This document shows, one piece after another, positions 6,130-12,804 of a stretch of DNA of 14,255 nt; the stretch's first letter is position 1, and each line of letters begins with the position of its first letter. The notes beneath the pieces were generated by a model. The model did not search any database and had not been told where the DNA came from. It saw only the letters and a list, made by a program, of their open reading frames with translations. Both the position numbers and the translations under genes were made by a program. The stretch covers positions 1-14,255 of the forward strand of contig DAOWKG010000012.1 of the NCBI GenBank assembly GCA_030639985.1. The letters run 5' to 3'. Source of the DNA: Desulfuromonadaceae bacterium. GTDB lineage: Bacteria > Desulfobacterota > Desulfuromonadia > Desulfuromonadales > Geopsychrobacteraceae.

Positions 6130-7059
6130 ATGTATAAAGAATATTTTGGTCTTAAAGAAGTTCCCTTTTCGATTGCCCCCGATCCCCAGTTTTTGTATAT
6201 GAGTGAGCGCCATCGTGAGGCGCTGGCTCATTTGATCTATGGGATGAAAGCCGATAGCGGTTTTGTTCTGCTGACCGGCGAGGTTGGCACTGGTAAGACA
6301 ACGGTTTGCCGCTGCTTGCTGGGGCAGATATCCGACGTTACAGAAATTGCTTTTATTCTTAATCCAAAGTTAAGTGTGATTGAGTTACTGGCAACAATTT
6401 GTGATGAGTTGGGGATTAGCTACCCGCAACATAACGGTAGTGTTAAAATTTTTATCGACCTGATCAACATCTATCTGCTCAATGCCCATAGTCAGGGCAA
6501 GCAAACGGTATTGATTATTGACGAAGCGCAGAATCTATCTGTTGATGTGCTGGAACAGATTCGCTTATTGACCAACCTGGAAACTGATAAGCGTAAATTA
6601 TTGCAAGTGATAATGCTTGGTCAGCCGGAGTTGAACGAAATTCTGGCTCGTCCCGAGCTGCGCCAATTAGCCCAGCGGGTTACGGCGCGTTATCATCTCG
6701 AACCATTGTCTGCTGACGAGATAGAAGGTTATCTGAATCACCGGTTGGCAGTGGCCGGGGTTGAGCGACCGCTGTTTCCGATCAATACGGTTAATAAACT
6801 TTACGGTTTGACCGGTGGGGTGCCCCGCTTGATCAATCTTGTTTGTGATCGGGCATTGCTGGGTGCTTACGTGAAAGGGGAACCTACCGTTAGCCTACAA
6901 TTATTGGCTGTGGCTGCCAGTGAGGTGTTTGGTAAGGGCGGCGGTGGAAAAGCTGAAAATAATTTTTTCCATTGGTTGCTGGTCGCATTGTTGAGTCTAT
7001 TATTGGTTTTAGGCATAGTGTTTCTGGTCCTATTGTTTCGTCAACCAGTTTATAGCTAG
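6130..7059 (+). CDS. gspA: type II secretion accessory ATPase GspA (ExeA-like)
   Basis: The product is 309 aa. It opens with MYKEYFGLKEVPFSIAPDPQ, the signature start of ExeA/GspA-type AAA ATPases. Walker A is GEVGTGKTT (50-58) and Walker B is VLIIDEAQ (127-134). LLTNLE (147-151), IMLGQPEL (161-168) and GGVPRLINLVCDRAL (229-243) are sensor and arginine-finger region motifs of the family. A transmembrane helix spans about 281-303. Aeromonas ExeA also has a periplasmic peptidoglycan-binding domain after this helix; here the protein stops six residues later, so it is the short form. With GspB it helps pass the secretin multimer through peptidoglycan to the outer membrane. Other ExeA-like ATPases act in exopolysaccharide or pilus systems, but the adjacent gspB favours GspA. 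The Shine-Dalgarno is weak. gspB follows 58 bases downstream. Confidence 0.85.
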   Translation: MYKEYFGLKEVPFSIAPDPQFLYMSERHREALAHLIYGMKADSGFVLLTGEVGTGKTTVCRCLLGQISDVTEIAFILNPKLSVIELLATICDELGISYPQHNGSVKIFIDLINIYLLNAHSQGKQTVLIIDEAQNLSVDVLEQIRLLTNLETDKRKLLQVIMLGQPELNEILARPELRQLAQRVTARYHLEPLSADEIEGYLNHRLAVAGVERPLFPINTVNKLYGLTGGVPRLINLVCDRALLGAYVKGEPTVSLQLLAVAASEVFGKGGGGKAENNFFHWLLVALLSLLLVLGIVFLVLLFRQPVYS

Positions 7060-7117
7060 TGTCACAGTTTGATCTTGAAGGTTGAAACCTAAGCAAACTA
7101 TAATTGAGTTGGAAGCG

Positions 7118-7702
7118 ATGTCATTCATTCTTGAAGCATTAAAAAAATCGGAAAATAAACGCCGGGGTAAAAGTGGACAAAGTTCGCCTACCATCCATGA
7201 GCTGGTTTCCCCTCGTCGGGGTAAATCACGAGGCTGGGTAGTGGCAGTGGTGCTTCTGCTGGCGGTTAATAGTGCCATTTTGCTTTGGTTTTATGGCACA
7301 AACACCCAAGTAAGAACCACCAAGGTTGAATTGTCACCGCTGGTTTCAGCAACAACTGTAATAAGAAAACCAACTCCGGTTGCTGTTGTGGTTGAGAAAA
7401 AACGGTCTCCGGATGTCTCTCCGGTGGTGAATACCGCGCTTCCGGTGTTGCGTTCGGAAAGTAAAATCTACTCCATTAGTCAGCTGCCGGGGGCAATCAA
7501 GAATCGTCTCCCGACGATGAAGATGGCACTGCATGCTTTTAATCGAGAGAATAGCAACGCTAGTCTGGTACAGCTCAATGATCGGATTTTGCGTGAAGGT
7601 GATGAGGTTGCCAGCCACCTTGTCCTGGAACAGATAACTGCTGACGGAGTAGTATTGCACTATGATGGTTATCGATTTTTGGTGCCGCGGCGGAAAATCT
7701 GA
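7118..7702 (+). CDS. gspB: type II secretion protein GspB
   Basis: The product is 194 aa from the ATG at 7118, beginning MSFILEALKKSENKRRG, the conserved N-terminus of GspB/ExeB-like proteins. A GGAAG ribosome site lies 3 bases before it. A TTG 36 bases upstream is in frame but would add a non-conserved extension, so it is not used. Residues 1-38 are cytoplasmic and basic, a transmembrane helix spans about 40-58, a Pro/Val-rich periplasmic linker runs to about 115, and the C-terminal T2SSB domain spans about 118-191 (ISQLPGAIKNRLPTMKMALH and GVVLHYDGYRFLVP). It pairs with GspA in the inner membrane to promote secretin assembly. The gspA-gspB order agrees with that partnership. Confidence 0.88.
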   Translation: MSFILEALKKSENKRRGKSGQSSPTIHELVSPRRGKSRGWVVAVVLLLAVNSAILLWFYGTNTQVRTTKVELSPLVSATTVIRKPTPVAVVVEKKRSPDVSPVVNTALPVLRSESKIYSISQLPGAIKNRLPTMKMALHAFNRENSNASLVQLNDRILREGDEVASHLVLEQITADGVVLHYDGYRFLVPRRKI

Positions 7703-7734
7703 GACTTTGTCTCGTTGATGTTGAGGATTGATTT

Positions 7735-7938
7735 ATGGCGGAAACAAAATCTCCCTGGATGTGCCACGTTTGTGACTACTTCTCCACCATTGGTGAAGGG
7801 GTCACCTGTAGTGAATGTTATAAGCTGGTCTGCCGGGATCATATTACCACTGCTACCGTTTTAAATGGTGACTCGGGTTTGTATGAATTGAAAATGATTT
7901 GTGTTGCCTGCCAGTTTGTCAAGAATATCAATCGTTAA
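7735..7938 (+). CDS. small Cys/His-rich putative zinc protein
   Basis: The product is 67 aa and unrecognised. It carries eight potential metal ligands: C10, C13, C25, C28, C33, H36, C56 and C59, as CxxC, CxxC, CxxH and CxxC. Four pairs in this order suggest two zinc sites in a cross-brace, as in FYVE- or RING-like folds, or two zinc ribbons. There is no signal peptide or membrane helix, so it is probably cytoplasmic. A GAGGA ribosome site near 7724 supports the ATG at 7735. It lies 32 bases after gspB and 47 bases before yciH, so co-transcription with either is plausible. Function is unknown; a nucleic-acid or protein-binding adaptor would be a guess. Confidence 0.7.
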   Translation: MAETKSPWMCHVCDYFSTIGEGVTCSECYKLVCRDHITTATVLNGDSGLYELKMICVACQFVKNINR

Positions 7939-7985
7939 GTTTTGTTTTTGAACCACCATCCTTCATGCAAAAGTGTGCAGAAACC

Positions 7986-8345
7986 ATGTCAAATTCAAAT
8001 AGTAGACTTGTTTATTCTGATGAAAATAATTCGATTTGCCGGCGCTGTAATAAACCCCTACAAAAGTGCCAATGTCGCAATGCTGTCGCCAGCAGTTCAA
8101 CCGGTGATGGCGTAGTCAGGGTTCAAAGGTCAACGAAGGGGCGCAAAGGTAAAGGTGTTACCTTGATTACCGGGGTTCCGCTGGGGGGAGAAGAATTAAA
8201 AACATTGGCAAAAACATTAAAGCAAAAGTGTGGTAGTGGTGGGACGGTTAAGGCTGGAGTGATTGAAATTCAGGGAGATCACCGTGATTTTTTGCTGGAA
8301 CTATTGCGGGAAAAAGGGTGGACGGTTAAGAAGGCCGGTGGTTGA
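7986..8345 (+). CDS. yciH: SUI1/eIF1-like translation factor YciH, with added cysteine knuckle
   Basis: The product is 119 aa from the ATG at 7986. MSNSNSRLVYSDE matches the E. coli YciH start (MSDSNSRLVYS), which decides this codon over upstream in-frame starts that lack similarity. The SUI1 domain covers about 41-119: GDGVVRVQRSTKGRKGKGVTLIT, LAKTLKQKCGSGGTVK, GVIEIQGDHRD and KVKKAGG-like end. YciH resembles eukaryotic eIF1; in E. coli it has been linked to initiation fidelity and stress-time inhibition of translation. Unlike E. coli, residues 18-30 hold CRRCNKPLQKCQC (C18, C21, C28, C30), a probable zinc knuckle between the N-terminal tag and the SUI1 domain. The ribosome site is weak. The gene converges on the Rrf2 gene with a 29-base gap. 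Confidence 0.92.
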   Translation: MSNSNSRLVYSDENNSICRRCNKPLQKCQCRNAVASSSTGDGVVRVQRSTKGRKGKGVTLITGVPLGGEELKTLAKTLKQKCGSGGTVKAGVIEIQGDHRDFLLELLREKGWTVKKAGG

Positions 8346-8374
8346 ATAAATCTTCCCTCTTTAACCGCAGTCCC

Positions 8375-8815
8375 CTAAGACTTCTTATTGCTCAGTGCTT
8401 CAAGATTCTCGTGTTCCCGGCGAACCAGATCGGTGATGGTAAACCCCTTGAGCACGTCAGCCATGGTAGATTGCGCTTTATGCCAGACTTCGTGAGCAGA
8501 ACAGTAGGCATCGCGATGGCAAAAATCGTGATCAGTCATACAATGATTTAACTTCAACGGTCCTTCTTCGGCCTGTAAAATGTCCAACATGGTTATTTCA
8601 CCAGGGTCTTTGGCAAGTAAAAAGCCACCACCAACCCCGCGTTGCGAGGTGACAATTCCAGCTTTGATGAGTGGTTGTAGGATTTTGGTCAGAAATGCCG
8701 GAGTTACTTCCTGGGTGCGGCAGATATCTTTTTTCAGGACGATGTCATCTTTAGGCTGTTGTGCTAAAAAGATGACGGTTCTCACTGCATACTCTGTTGC
8801 CCGGGTAATAACCAC
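8375..8815 (-). CDS. Rrf2-family transcriptional regulator with IscR-like Fe-S cluster motif
   Basis: The product is 146 aa from a GTG at 8813-8815, set by a perfect AGGAGG (8823-8828) 7 bases before it. The winged helix spans about 1-70: ITRATEYAVRTVIFLA, then VTPAFLTKILQPLIKAGIVTSQRGVGGGFLLAKDP. The wing and cluster loop hold C92, C99, C105 and H108, spacing C-x6-C-x5-C-x2-H. IscR and NsrR use C-x5-C-x5-C (with a nearby His in IscR) to bind a [2Fe-2S] or [4Fe-4S] cluster, so this protein probably senses iron-sulfur status, oxygen or NO. It is not next to isc or nif genes, so calling it IscR is not justified. It is divergent from gluQ, and a palindrome in its own leader suggests autoregulation. 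Confidence 0.88.
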   Translation of the reverse strand: MVITRATEYAVRTVIFLAQQPKDDIVLKKDICRTQEVTPAFLTKILQPLIKAGIVTSQRGVGGGFLLAKDPGEITMLDILQAEEGPLKLNHCMTDHDFCHRDAYCSAHEVWHKAQSTMADVLKGFTITDLVRREHENLEALSNKKS

Positions 8816-8832
8816 TGTTTTACCTCCTAATG

Positions 8833-8844
8833 CTAACTTGTTAG
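8833..8844. promoter_or_regulatory. CTAAC-TT-GTTAG palindrome, possible Rrf2 operator
   Basis: A perfect 5-bp inverted repeat with a 2-base centre covers the predicted transcription start region of the Rrf2 gene, between its -10 and its Shine-Dalgarno. Binding there would block its own promoter. Autoregulation is common in this family. The link is by position only. Confidence 0.45.
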
Positions 8845-8850
8845 GTGATG

Positions 8851-8878
8851 AATATACTTAAATCTACATCTTTGTCAA
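8851..8878 (-). promoter_or_regulatory. sigma-70 promoter of the Rrf2 gene
   Basis: On the minus strand TTGACA (8873-8878) and TATATT (8851-8856) are separated by 16 bases. The predicted start near 8844 leaves a leader of about 29 nt before the GTG. Confidence 0.75.
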
Positions 8879-8911
8879 TGACCCTTTTGCTTTTATTGGC
8901 GATACTGCTGC

Positions 8912-8940
8912 TTGACAGCTGATTTCAGGGATAGCATGAT
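8912..8940 (+). promoter_or_regulatory. probable sigma-70 promoter of gluQ
   Basis: TTGACA (8912-8917) and CATGAT (8935-8940) are separated by 17 bases. The -10 matches TATAAT at four of six positions. A start near 8947 would leave almost no leader before the ATG at 8950. Confidence 0.5.
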
Positions 8941-8949
8941 TCAATTATT

Positions 8950-9891
8950 ATGAATAGTCCGATTGACGAAAACATAAACTGTTTACCGGTTATCAGCCCG
9001 GTGGTTGGGCGGTTTGCTCCCAGCCCGACCGGACCGCTCCATTTTGGCACTTTGTTGGCCGCCCTGGGGAGTTATCTGCTGGCAAAACAGTCCGGTGGCC
9101 GGTGGTTGCTTCGGGTCGAGGATCTGGACCCGCCACGGGTTGTATCTGGCGCCGCTGATGCTATGCTTATACTGCTTGAACAGTTGGGCTTTGAATGGGA
9201 TGGCGAAGTGGTTTTTCAGAGTCGCCGGTTTGAGCGTTATCGGCAGGTTGTGGAACAGTTACGGCAGGCTGGGCGAGTATTTGATTGCAGTTGTACCCGT
9301 CGGGAAATTTTGGCCAGTGCTCCCCATCCCGGTGAAGAAGGTCCAGTGTATTCCGGCACTTGCAGAAACGGTGCGCAAGGAACTCGTGCCGAACGTGCAG
9401 TTCGATTGCTGGTTGATGACGAAATTATTAGTTATCGGGATGGCATATTCGGGTCTCAAGAGCAGCATTTGGAGCGAGAGGTCGGCGATTTCGTTCTCCA
9501 CCGGGTCGATGGTTTGTATGCTTATCAACTGGCGGTTGTCGTTGACGATATTGATGCCGGTGTTACTCAAGTAGTGCGGGGCGCCGATTTGCTCTCCTCC
9601 ACTGCCCGGCAGATTTTTTTGTACCGTGCCTTGGGGATTAAGTGCCCCGAATATTTCCATTTACCACTGGCATTTGGTGATAATGGTAAAAAGTTAAGCA
9701 AGAGAAATGGTGATATTGGCTTGGTTACGGTCGAAAATGGCACTAATATGCTTTGGCGGGCGCTGCAGTTTTTGGGACAGATGCCGCCGCAAGAATTGCT
9801 TAGTGCTACTCCCGGAGAGCTGATTGGCTGGGGGGTAAAGCACTTTCGAATAGCAAAAATTTCAGCCGAAAATCGGCCGATTGATTTTTAG
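8950..9891 (+). CDS. gluQ: glutamyl-Q tRNA(Asp) synthetase
   Basis: The product is 313 aa and resembles the catalytic half of glutamyl-tRNA synthetase, without the anticodon-binding domain. It activates glutamate and attaches it to queuosine at position 34 of tRNA(Asp). The HIGH-like motif lies in GRFAPSPTGPLHFGTL (20-35), with R21 and the RVEDLDPPR segment (55-63) for glutamate and ATP. Zinc ligands are C113, C115, Y134 and C138 (CSCTRRE and YSGTC). The KMSKS-like loop is KKLSKRNG (247-254). The N-terminus carries about 17 residues before VVGRFAPSPTG, more than I recall as usual, and there is no Shine-Dalgarno before the ATG at 8950. Either the mRNA is near-leaderless or another start is used. 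Upstream it is divergent from the Rrf2 gene; a lipoprotein gene follows 42 bases downstream. Confidence 0.92.
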   Translation: MNSPIDENINCLPVISPVVGRFAPSPTGPLHFGTLLAALGSYLLAKQSGGRWLLRVEDLDPPRVVSGAADAMLILLEQLGFEWDGEVVFQSRRFERYRQVVEQLRQAGRVFDCSCTRREILASAPHPGEEGPVYSGTCRNGAQGTRAERAVRLLVDDEIISYRDGIFGSQEQHLEREVGDFVLHRVDGLYAYQLAVVVDDIDAGVTQVVRGADLLSSTARQIFLYRALGIKCPEYFHLPLAFGDNGKKLSKRNGDIGLVTVENGTNMLWRALQFLGQMPPQELLSATPGELIGWGVKHFRIAKISAENRPIDF

Positions 9892-9933
9892 CATACTTTT
9901 CGATTTTCAATTAAGAAATTCAGGAGGTTGACG

Positions 9934-10710
9934 ATGCAAAAGCTGTTATTTAGCGGGTTATTGATCATTTTACTTTCAGGTTGCGGGAGCGGTACTTTCC
10001 ATGTCCCGAAACAGGAATACCAAGCCAAGGTTCAGGTGTTGGGGGTTTTGCCGCTGTTGGTTGATCACAACAGTTCACTGGTTTATCCTCAAAAAGAAAT
10101 TCTCCTTGATGTTTTGACCCGTTCCGTTAGTGGCAAACATGAGCAATTGGTTAAGCTTCTGAAGGAAGAAAAAGGCTATTTTGATGTTCGTATGCTTACT
10201 GCCAGCCCTGAACTGACGGCACTGTCACTTTTAAGCGGTGGCAGTTCTCATGGCAAATCTGGGTGGCCGCAAGGTTATGCTTTTGATGCTGCAACTATAG
10301 CTGAGATGGCTCGCCAGAATGTTGTCGATGCGGTACTGGTAGTGGTTTTTTCGGGTGAGCGCCTCGATGAAACCCGGCGTTCACGGACAAAAATTGAATC
10401 CTTAAGAACCGTCTACAGTGAGGTTCTGGCAACGGCGGCGGTCATTGACCGCAATGGTCAGGAGCTGTGGCAATTGGCTGGTAACGATAGTTTCCGGGCG
10501 TTGGTAATGCAGTATGCCGATTTTGATGAAGCGTATTACAATCGAACCAATACCGTTCAAGTAAAAAATATCAGTATGGCCGGGATTGAGCGGGTGTTGG
10601 ATGAACCCCGGGGGCAGGATGGCGTGTCTATGTTGCCGGAAATGTATGCCGATCTGTTTGCTGAAATTTCGTCTGGAATTAGCCCAAGTTTACTCGATTC
10701 ACTGCGATAA
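9934..10710 (+). CDS. lipoprotein of unknown function
   Basis: The product is 258 aa from the ATG at 9934, 6 bases after a perfect AGGAGG (9922-9927). A TTG six bases upstream is also in frame but overlaps the spacing. The N-terminus has a hydrophobic stretch and the lipobox LSGC with the lipidated cysteine at residue 17. The next residue is Gly, not Asp, which favours sorting to the outer membrane if Lol rules apply. The mature part begins with a strand-like KVQVLGVLPLLVD and includes a segment with MARQNVVDAVLVVVFSGERL and ATAAVIDRNGQELWQLAG. This alternating pattern recalls periplasmic assembly or CsgG-like lipoproteins, but I cannot place a family. It may be transcribed with gluQ. Confidence 0.8.
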   Translation: MQKLLFSGLLIILLSGCGSGTFHVPKQEYQAKVQVLGVLPLLVDHNSSLVYPQKEILLDVLTRSVSGKHEQLVKLLKEEKGYFDVRMLTASPELTALSLLSGGSSHGKSGWPQGYAFDAATIAEMARQNVVDAVLVVVFSGERLDETRRSRTKIESLRTVYSEVLATAAVIDRNGQELWQLAGNDSFRALVMQYADFDEAYYNRTNTVQVKNISMAGIERVLDEPRGQDGVSMLPEMYADLFAEISSGISPSLLDSLR

Positions 10711-10760
10711 AACTAATTGTCGCGGATTAAAGTAAAAGTTTTTTCGTTTCAGATTGACAT

Positions 10761-10826
10761 CAGGAAATAAAGTGGGTAAAAGGGTTTAGCGAAACAGATT
10801 AGGTGTCCTTCCCACTTTATTTCCTG
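10761..10826. repeat. perfect 16-bp inverted repeat with structured interior
   Basis: CAGGAAATAAAGTGGG (10761-10776) is exactly complementary to CCCACTTTATTTCCTG (10811-10826). Inside, AAGG (10780-10783) pairs with CCTT (10807-10810), and GTTT-AGCG-AAAC (10784-10795) forms a small hairpin. No T-tract follows, so it is not a simple terminator. A short MITE or a folded RNA element are both possible. Confidence 0.7.
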
Positions 10827-10836
10827 TGAACACAGG
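10823..10836. repeat. CCTGTG-AA-CACAGG hairpin overlapping the 16-bp repeat
   Basis: A perfect 6-bp stem with a 2-base loop uses the last four bases of the right arm of the larger repeat. The ends of the two structures compete for the same bases. Confidence 0.5.
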
Positions 10837-10950
10837 ATGGAAAAATAATCCCTCGTAATTAGATTCCGATTAAACCAATCAATTATATTTGTAGTGCTAT
10901 TTTAAAAAAGAGTTTCAAATATAGATTGATTTTAATACTTGTCTTTAAAT

Positions 10951-10998
10951 GAAAATTTCTATTTAACCCCAAACTTTCGTATGGAAAGTTTCTATTTA
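10951..10998. repeat. 15-base direct repeat flanking an 8-bp hairpin
   Basis: GAAAATTTCTATTTA (10951-10965) and GAAAGTTTCTATTTA (10984-10998) differ at one base. Between and partly within them, AAACTTTC (10971-10978) pairs with GAAAGTTT (10984-10991) around a 5-base loop. The arrangement lies about 100-150 bases before the rho start. Confidence 0.55.
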
Positions 10999-11068
10999 GA
11001 TTGTTTTGAATAGCTATATGACCCCCCCACTTTTGCCTGCAGATAACCTGTTCTGGTTGCTGTATATG

Positions 11069-11084
11069 CCCTCGAAATAGAGGG
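11069..11084 (+). promoter_or_regulatory. small hairpin beside the rho ribosome site
   Basis: CCCTC (11069-11073) pairs with GAGGG (11080-11084), ending two bases before the AGGAG (11086-11090) used by rho. It could alter ribosome access. The stem is short. Confidence 0.35.
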
Positions 11085-11097
11085 TAGGAGCTACTTT

Positions 11098-12345
11098 ATG
11101 AATTTGAAAGACCTGAAACAAACTAAGATTAACGATTTAATTGCTATTGCCAAGGACCTTGAGTTAGCTGAGATTGGGGGGATGCGACGTCAGGATTTGA
11201 TCTATTCGATCCTTAAGGCAACAGCAGCACAAAAGAAAGCTATTTATGGCGAAGGGGTATTGGAAATCCTCCCCGATGGGTTCGGCTTTTTGCGGGCTCC
11301 CGATGCCAATTATCTTCCCGGTCCCGATGATATTTACATCTCACCATCGCAGATTCGCCGATTTGCATTGCGCACCGGTGATACCGTTGCCGGTCAAATT
11401 CGGCCGCCAAAAGAGGGTGAGCGCTATTTTGCTCTGTTGAAGGTAGCTGAAGTCAATTTTGAAGATCCTGCCAAAATGCGGGAGAAGACTTTCTTTGATA
11501 ACCTGACCCCATTATTCCCCAATGAGCGTCTAATCCTTGAGACGACCCCCGAAAATCAAGCGACCAGAGTTATCGATCTGGCTGCTCCGATCGGCAAGGG
11601 TCAGCGTGGCATCATTGTTGCGCCGCCACGAACCGGTAAAACGGTGCTGCTGCAAAATATTGCCAACTCCATAGCGACAAACCATCCCGAAGTTTATCTG
11701 ATTGTCCTGTTGATTGATGAACGACCTGAAGAGGTTACCGACATGCAGCGCAATGTCGATGGTGAAGTTATCTCGTCAACTTTTGACGAGCCGGCTAACC
11801 GCCATGTTCAGGTGGCAGAAATGGTAATCGAGAAAGCGCGCCGGTTGGTGGAGCATAAGCGTGATGTCGTTATCCTACTCGATTCTCTTACCCGTCTTGC
11901 TCGTGCTTACAATACGGTTATCCCTTCCAGTGGCAAAATTCTTTCTGGTGGTGTTGATGCTCATGCATTGCACAAACCCAAACGTTTTTTTGGCGCCGCT
12001 CGAAACATCGAAGAGGGTGGCAGCTTGACGATTATTGCCACGGCATTGATTGATACCGGCAGTAAGATGGATGAGGTTATCTTTGAAGAGTTTAAAGGTA
12101 CCGGCAACATGGAGCTACATCTCGACCGGCGCTTGGCTGATAAGCGGACTTACCCGGCGATGGATATCAACCGCTCTGGCACCAGAAAAGAAGATCTGCT
12201 GCTAACTCCGGAACAACTACAGCGAATCTGGCTCTTGCGGCGGGTACTTTCGACGATGAATACAGTTGATAGTATGGAGTTCCTGCTTGAAAAAATGGCG
12301 GAAACGAAAACCAACAAAGAGTTTCTCGCTTCGATGAATCGGTAA
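11098..12345 (+). CDS. rho: transcription termination factor Rho
   Basis: The product is 415 aa, near the usual 419. It is a hexameric RNA-dependent ATPase that ends transcription. Domains in order: N-terminal helical part (1-47, [21 protein letters not shown]), cold-shock-like primary RNA-binding domain (about 50-125, [23 protein letters not shown]), and the RecA-like motor. Walker A is APPRTGKT (175-182); Walker B lies in [15 protein letters not shown] (256-270). The Q-loop is SGGVDAHAL (283-291) and the R-loop region is FKGTGNMEL (332-340). No insertion is present in the N-terminal domain. AGGAG (11086-11090) with 7-base spacing fixes the ATG. rpmE follows 131 bases downstream. The long repeat-bearing upstream region may carry the autoregulatory leader known from E. 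coli rho. Confidence 0.98.
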   Translation: MNLKDLKQTKINDLIAIAKDLELAEIGGMRRQDLIYSILKATAAQKKAIYGEGVLEILPDGFGFLRAPDANYLPGPDDIYISPSQIRRFALRTGDTVAGQIRPPKEGERYFALLKVAEVNFEDPAKMREKTFFDNLTPLFPNERLILETTPENQATRVIDLAAPIGKGQRGIIVAPPRTGKTVLLQNIANSIATNHPEVYLIVLLIDERPEEVTDMQRNVDGEVISSTFDEPANRHVQVAEMVIEKARRLVEHKRDVVILLDSLTRLARAYNTVIPSSGKILSGGVDAHALHKPKRFFGAARNIEEGGSLTIIATALIDTGSKMDEVIFEEFKGTGNMELHLDRRLADKRTYPAMDINRSGTRKEDLLLTPEQLQRIWLLRRVLSTMNTVDSMEFLLEKMAETKTNKEFLASMNR

Positions 12346-12381
12346 CGGCGGCGCCATTTTAGACAAATACTGTGATTTTAC

Positions 12382-12410
12382 TTGCTCAAACTCGGCAAAA
12401 GTGATATCTA
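12382..12410 (+). promoter_or_regulatory. possible promoter for rpmE
   Basis: TTGCTC (12382-12387) and TATCTA (12405-12410) are 17 bases apart in the gap between rho and rpmE. Both hexamers are only partial matches, so rpmE may instead be read from the rho transcript. Confidence 0.35.
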
Positions 12411-12476
12411 GCTGGCTTGTTTGATGCATATATTATTGGTCTGTACAAAAGCCAGGCCGCTAAGGAGAAAAAGAAG

Positions 12477-12680
12477 ATGAGAGAAGGAATTCACCCCAAG
12501 TACGCAGATTGCTCAGTTCGTTGTGACTGTGGCAACACTTTTGAAACCAAATCGACCCTTGGTAAAGAGATTCATACCGAAATTTGTTCCGCCTGCCATC
12601 CGTTTTATACCGGTAAGCAGAAGTTGATTGATACCGCTGGTCGGATCGAACGTTTCCGCAAAAAGTACGCCCAGAAGTAA
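12477..12680 (+). CDS. rpmE: large ribosomal subunit protein bL31 (zinc-binding form)
   Basis: The product is 67 aa, beginning [20 protein letters not shown]. Zinc ligands are C16, C18, C37 and C40 (CDC and CSAC), so this is the C+ type; zinc-starved cells often replace it with a cysteine-free paralogue. [20 protein letters not shown] (41-60) is the family's conserved C-terminal part. A longer open frame from 12417 is not used, because the ATG at 12477 gives the conserved N-terminus and has AAGGAG (12462-12467) 9 bases before it. bL31 sits at the subunit interface near the central protuberance. The order rho-rpmE-prfA is a common arrangement. A strong terminator follows. Confidence 0.97.
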   Translation: MREGIHPKYADCSVRCDCGNTFETKSTLGKEIHTEICSACHPFYTGKQKLIDTAGRIERFRKKYAQK

Positions 12681-12693
12681 GCGGGTACAATTC

Positions 12694-12727
12694 AAAAAAG
12701 CGACCCGAACCGGGTCGCTTTTTTTTT
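12694..12727 (+). terminator. intrinsic terminator after rpmE
   Basis: AGCGACCCG (12699-12707) pairs with CGGGTCGCT (12711-12719) around AAC, with T from 12719 to 12727. The A-run before the stem (12694-12698) extends the pairing and would make it work in the other direction as well. Confidence 0.93.
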
Positions 12728-12804
12728 GTCCTAGGAGCTTGTCAAGCTTTACGAATCGCAGGTTGTTGCGAAGCTAGTCCGCCTCCTATATTTGAAAGTT
12801 CTCT

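Larger units (their letters stand above)
10711..11097. other. AT-rich 387-bp region before rho, with several inverted and direct repeats
   Basis: No gene was found. Contents in order: a 16-bp inverted repeat (10761-10826), an overlapping alternative hairpin (10823-10836), a direct repeat framing a hairpin (10951-10998), a run of seven C (11022-11028), and a hairpin next to the rho ribosome site (11069-11084). A clear consensus promoter is missing; TTGTCT (10939-10944) with TATTTA (10960-10965) has only 15 bases between. Because rho is autoregulated through its leader in other bacteria, some of this is probably untranslated leader. Confidence 0.45.

Noticed and set aside
7701..7713. GAGAC-TTT-GTCTC hairpin after gspB as a terminator
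   Set aside because: The stem is only 5 bp and no T-tract follows, so the downstream zinc-protein gene is probably read through.
9865..9877. GCCGA-AAA-TCGGC hairpin at the end of gluQ as a terminator
   Set aside because: It lies inside the coding sequence, the stem is 5 bp, and the T-rich part after it is interrupted.
12417..12476. N-terminal extension of bL31 from an upstream in-frame start
   Set aside because: The conserved protein starts at MREGIHPKY, and the Shine-Dalgarno is placed for the ATG at 12477.
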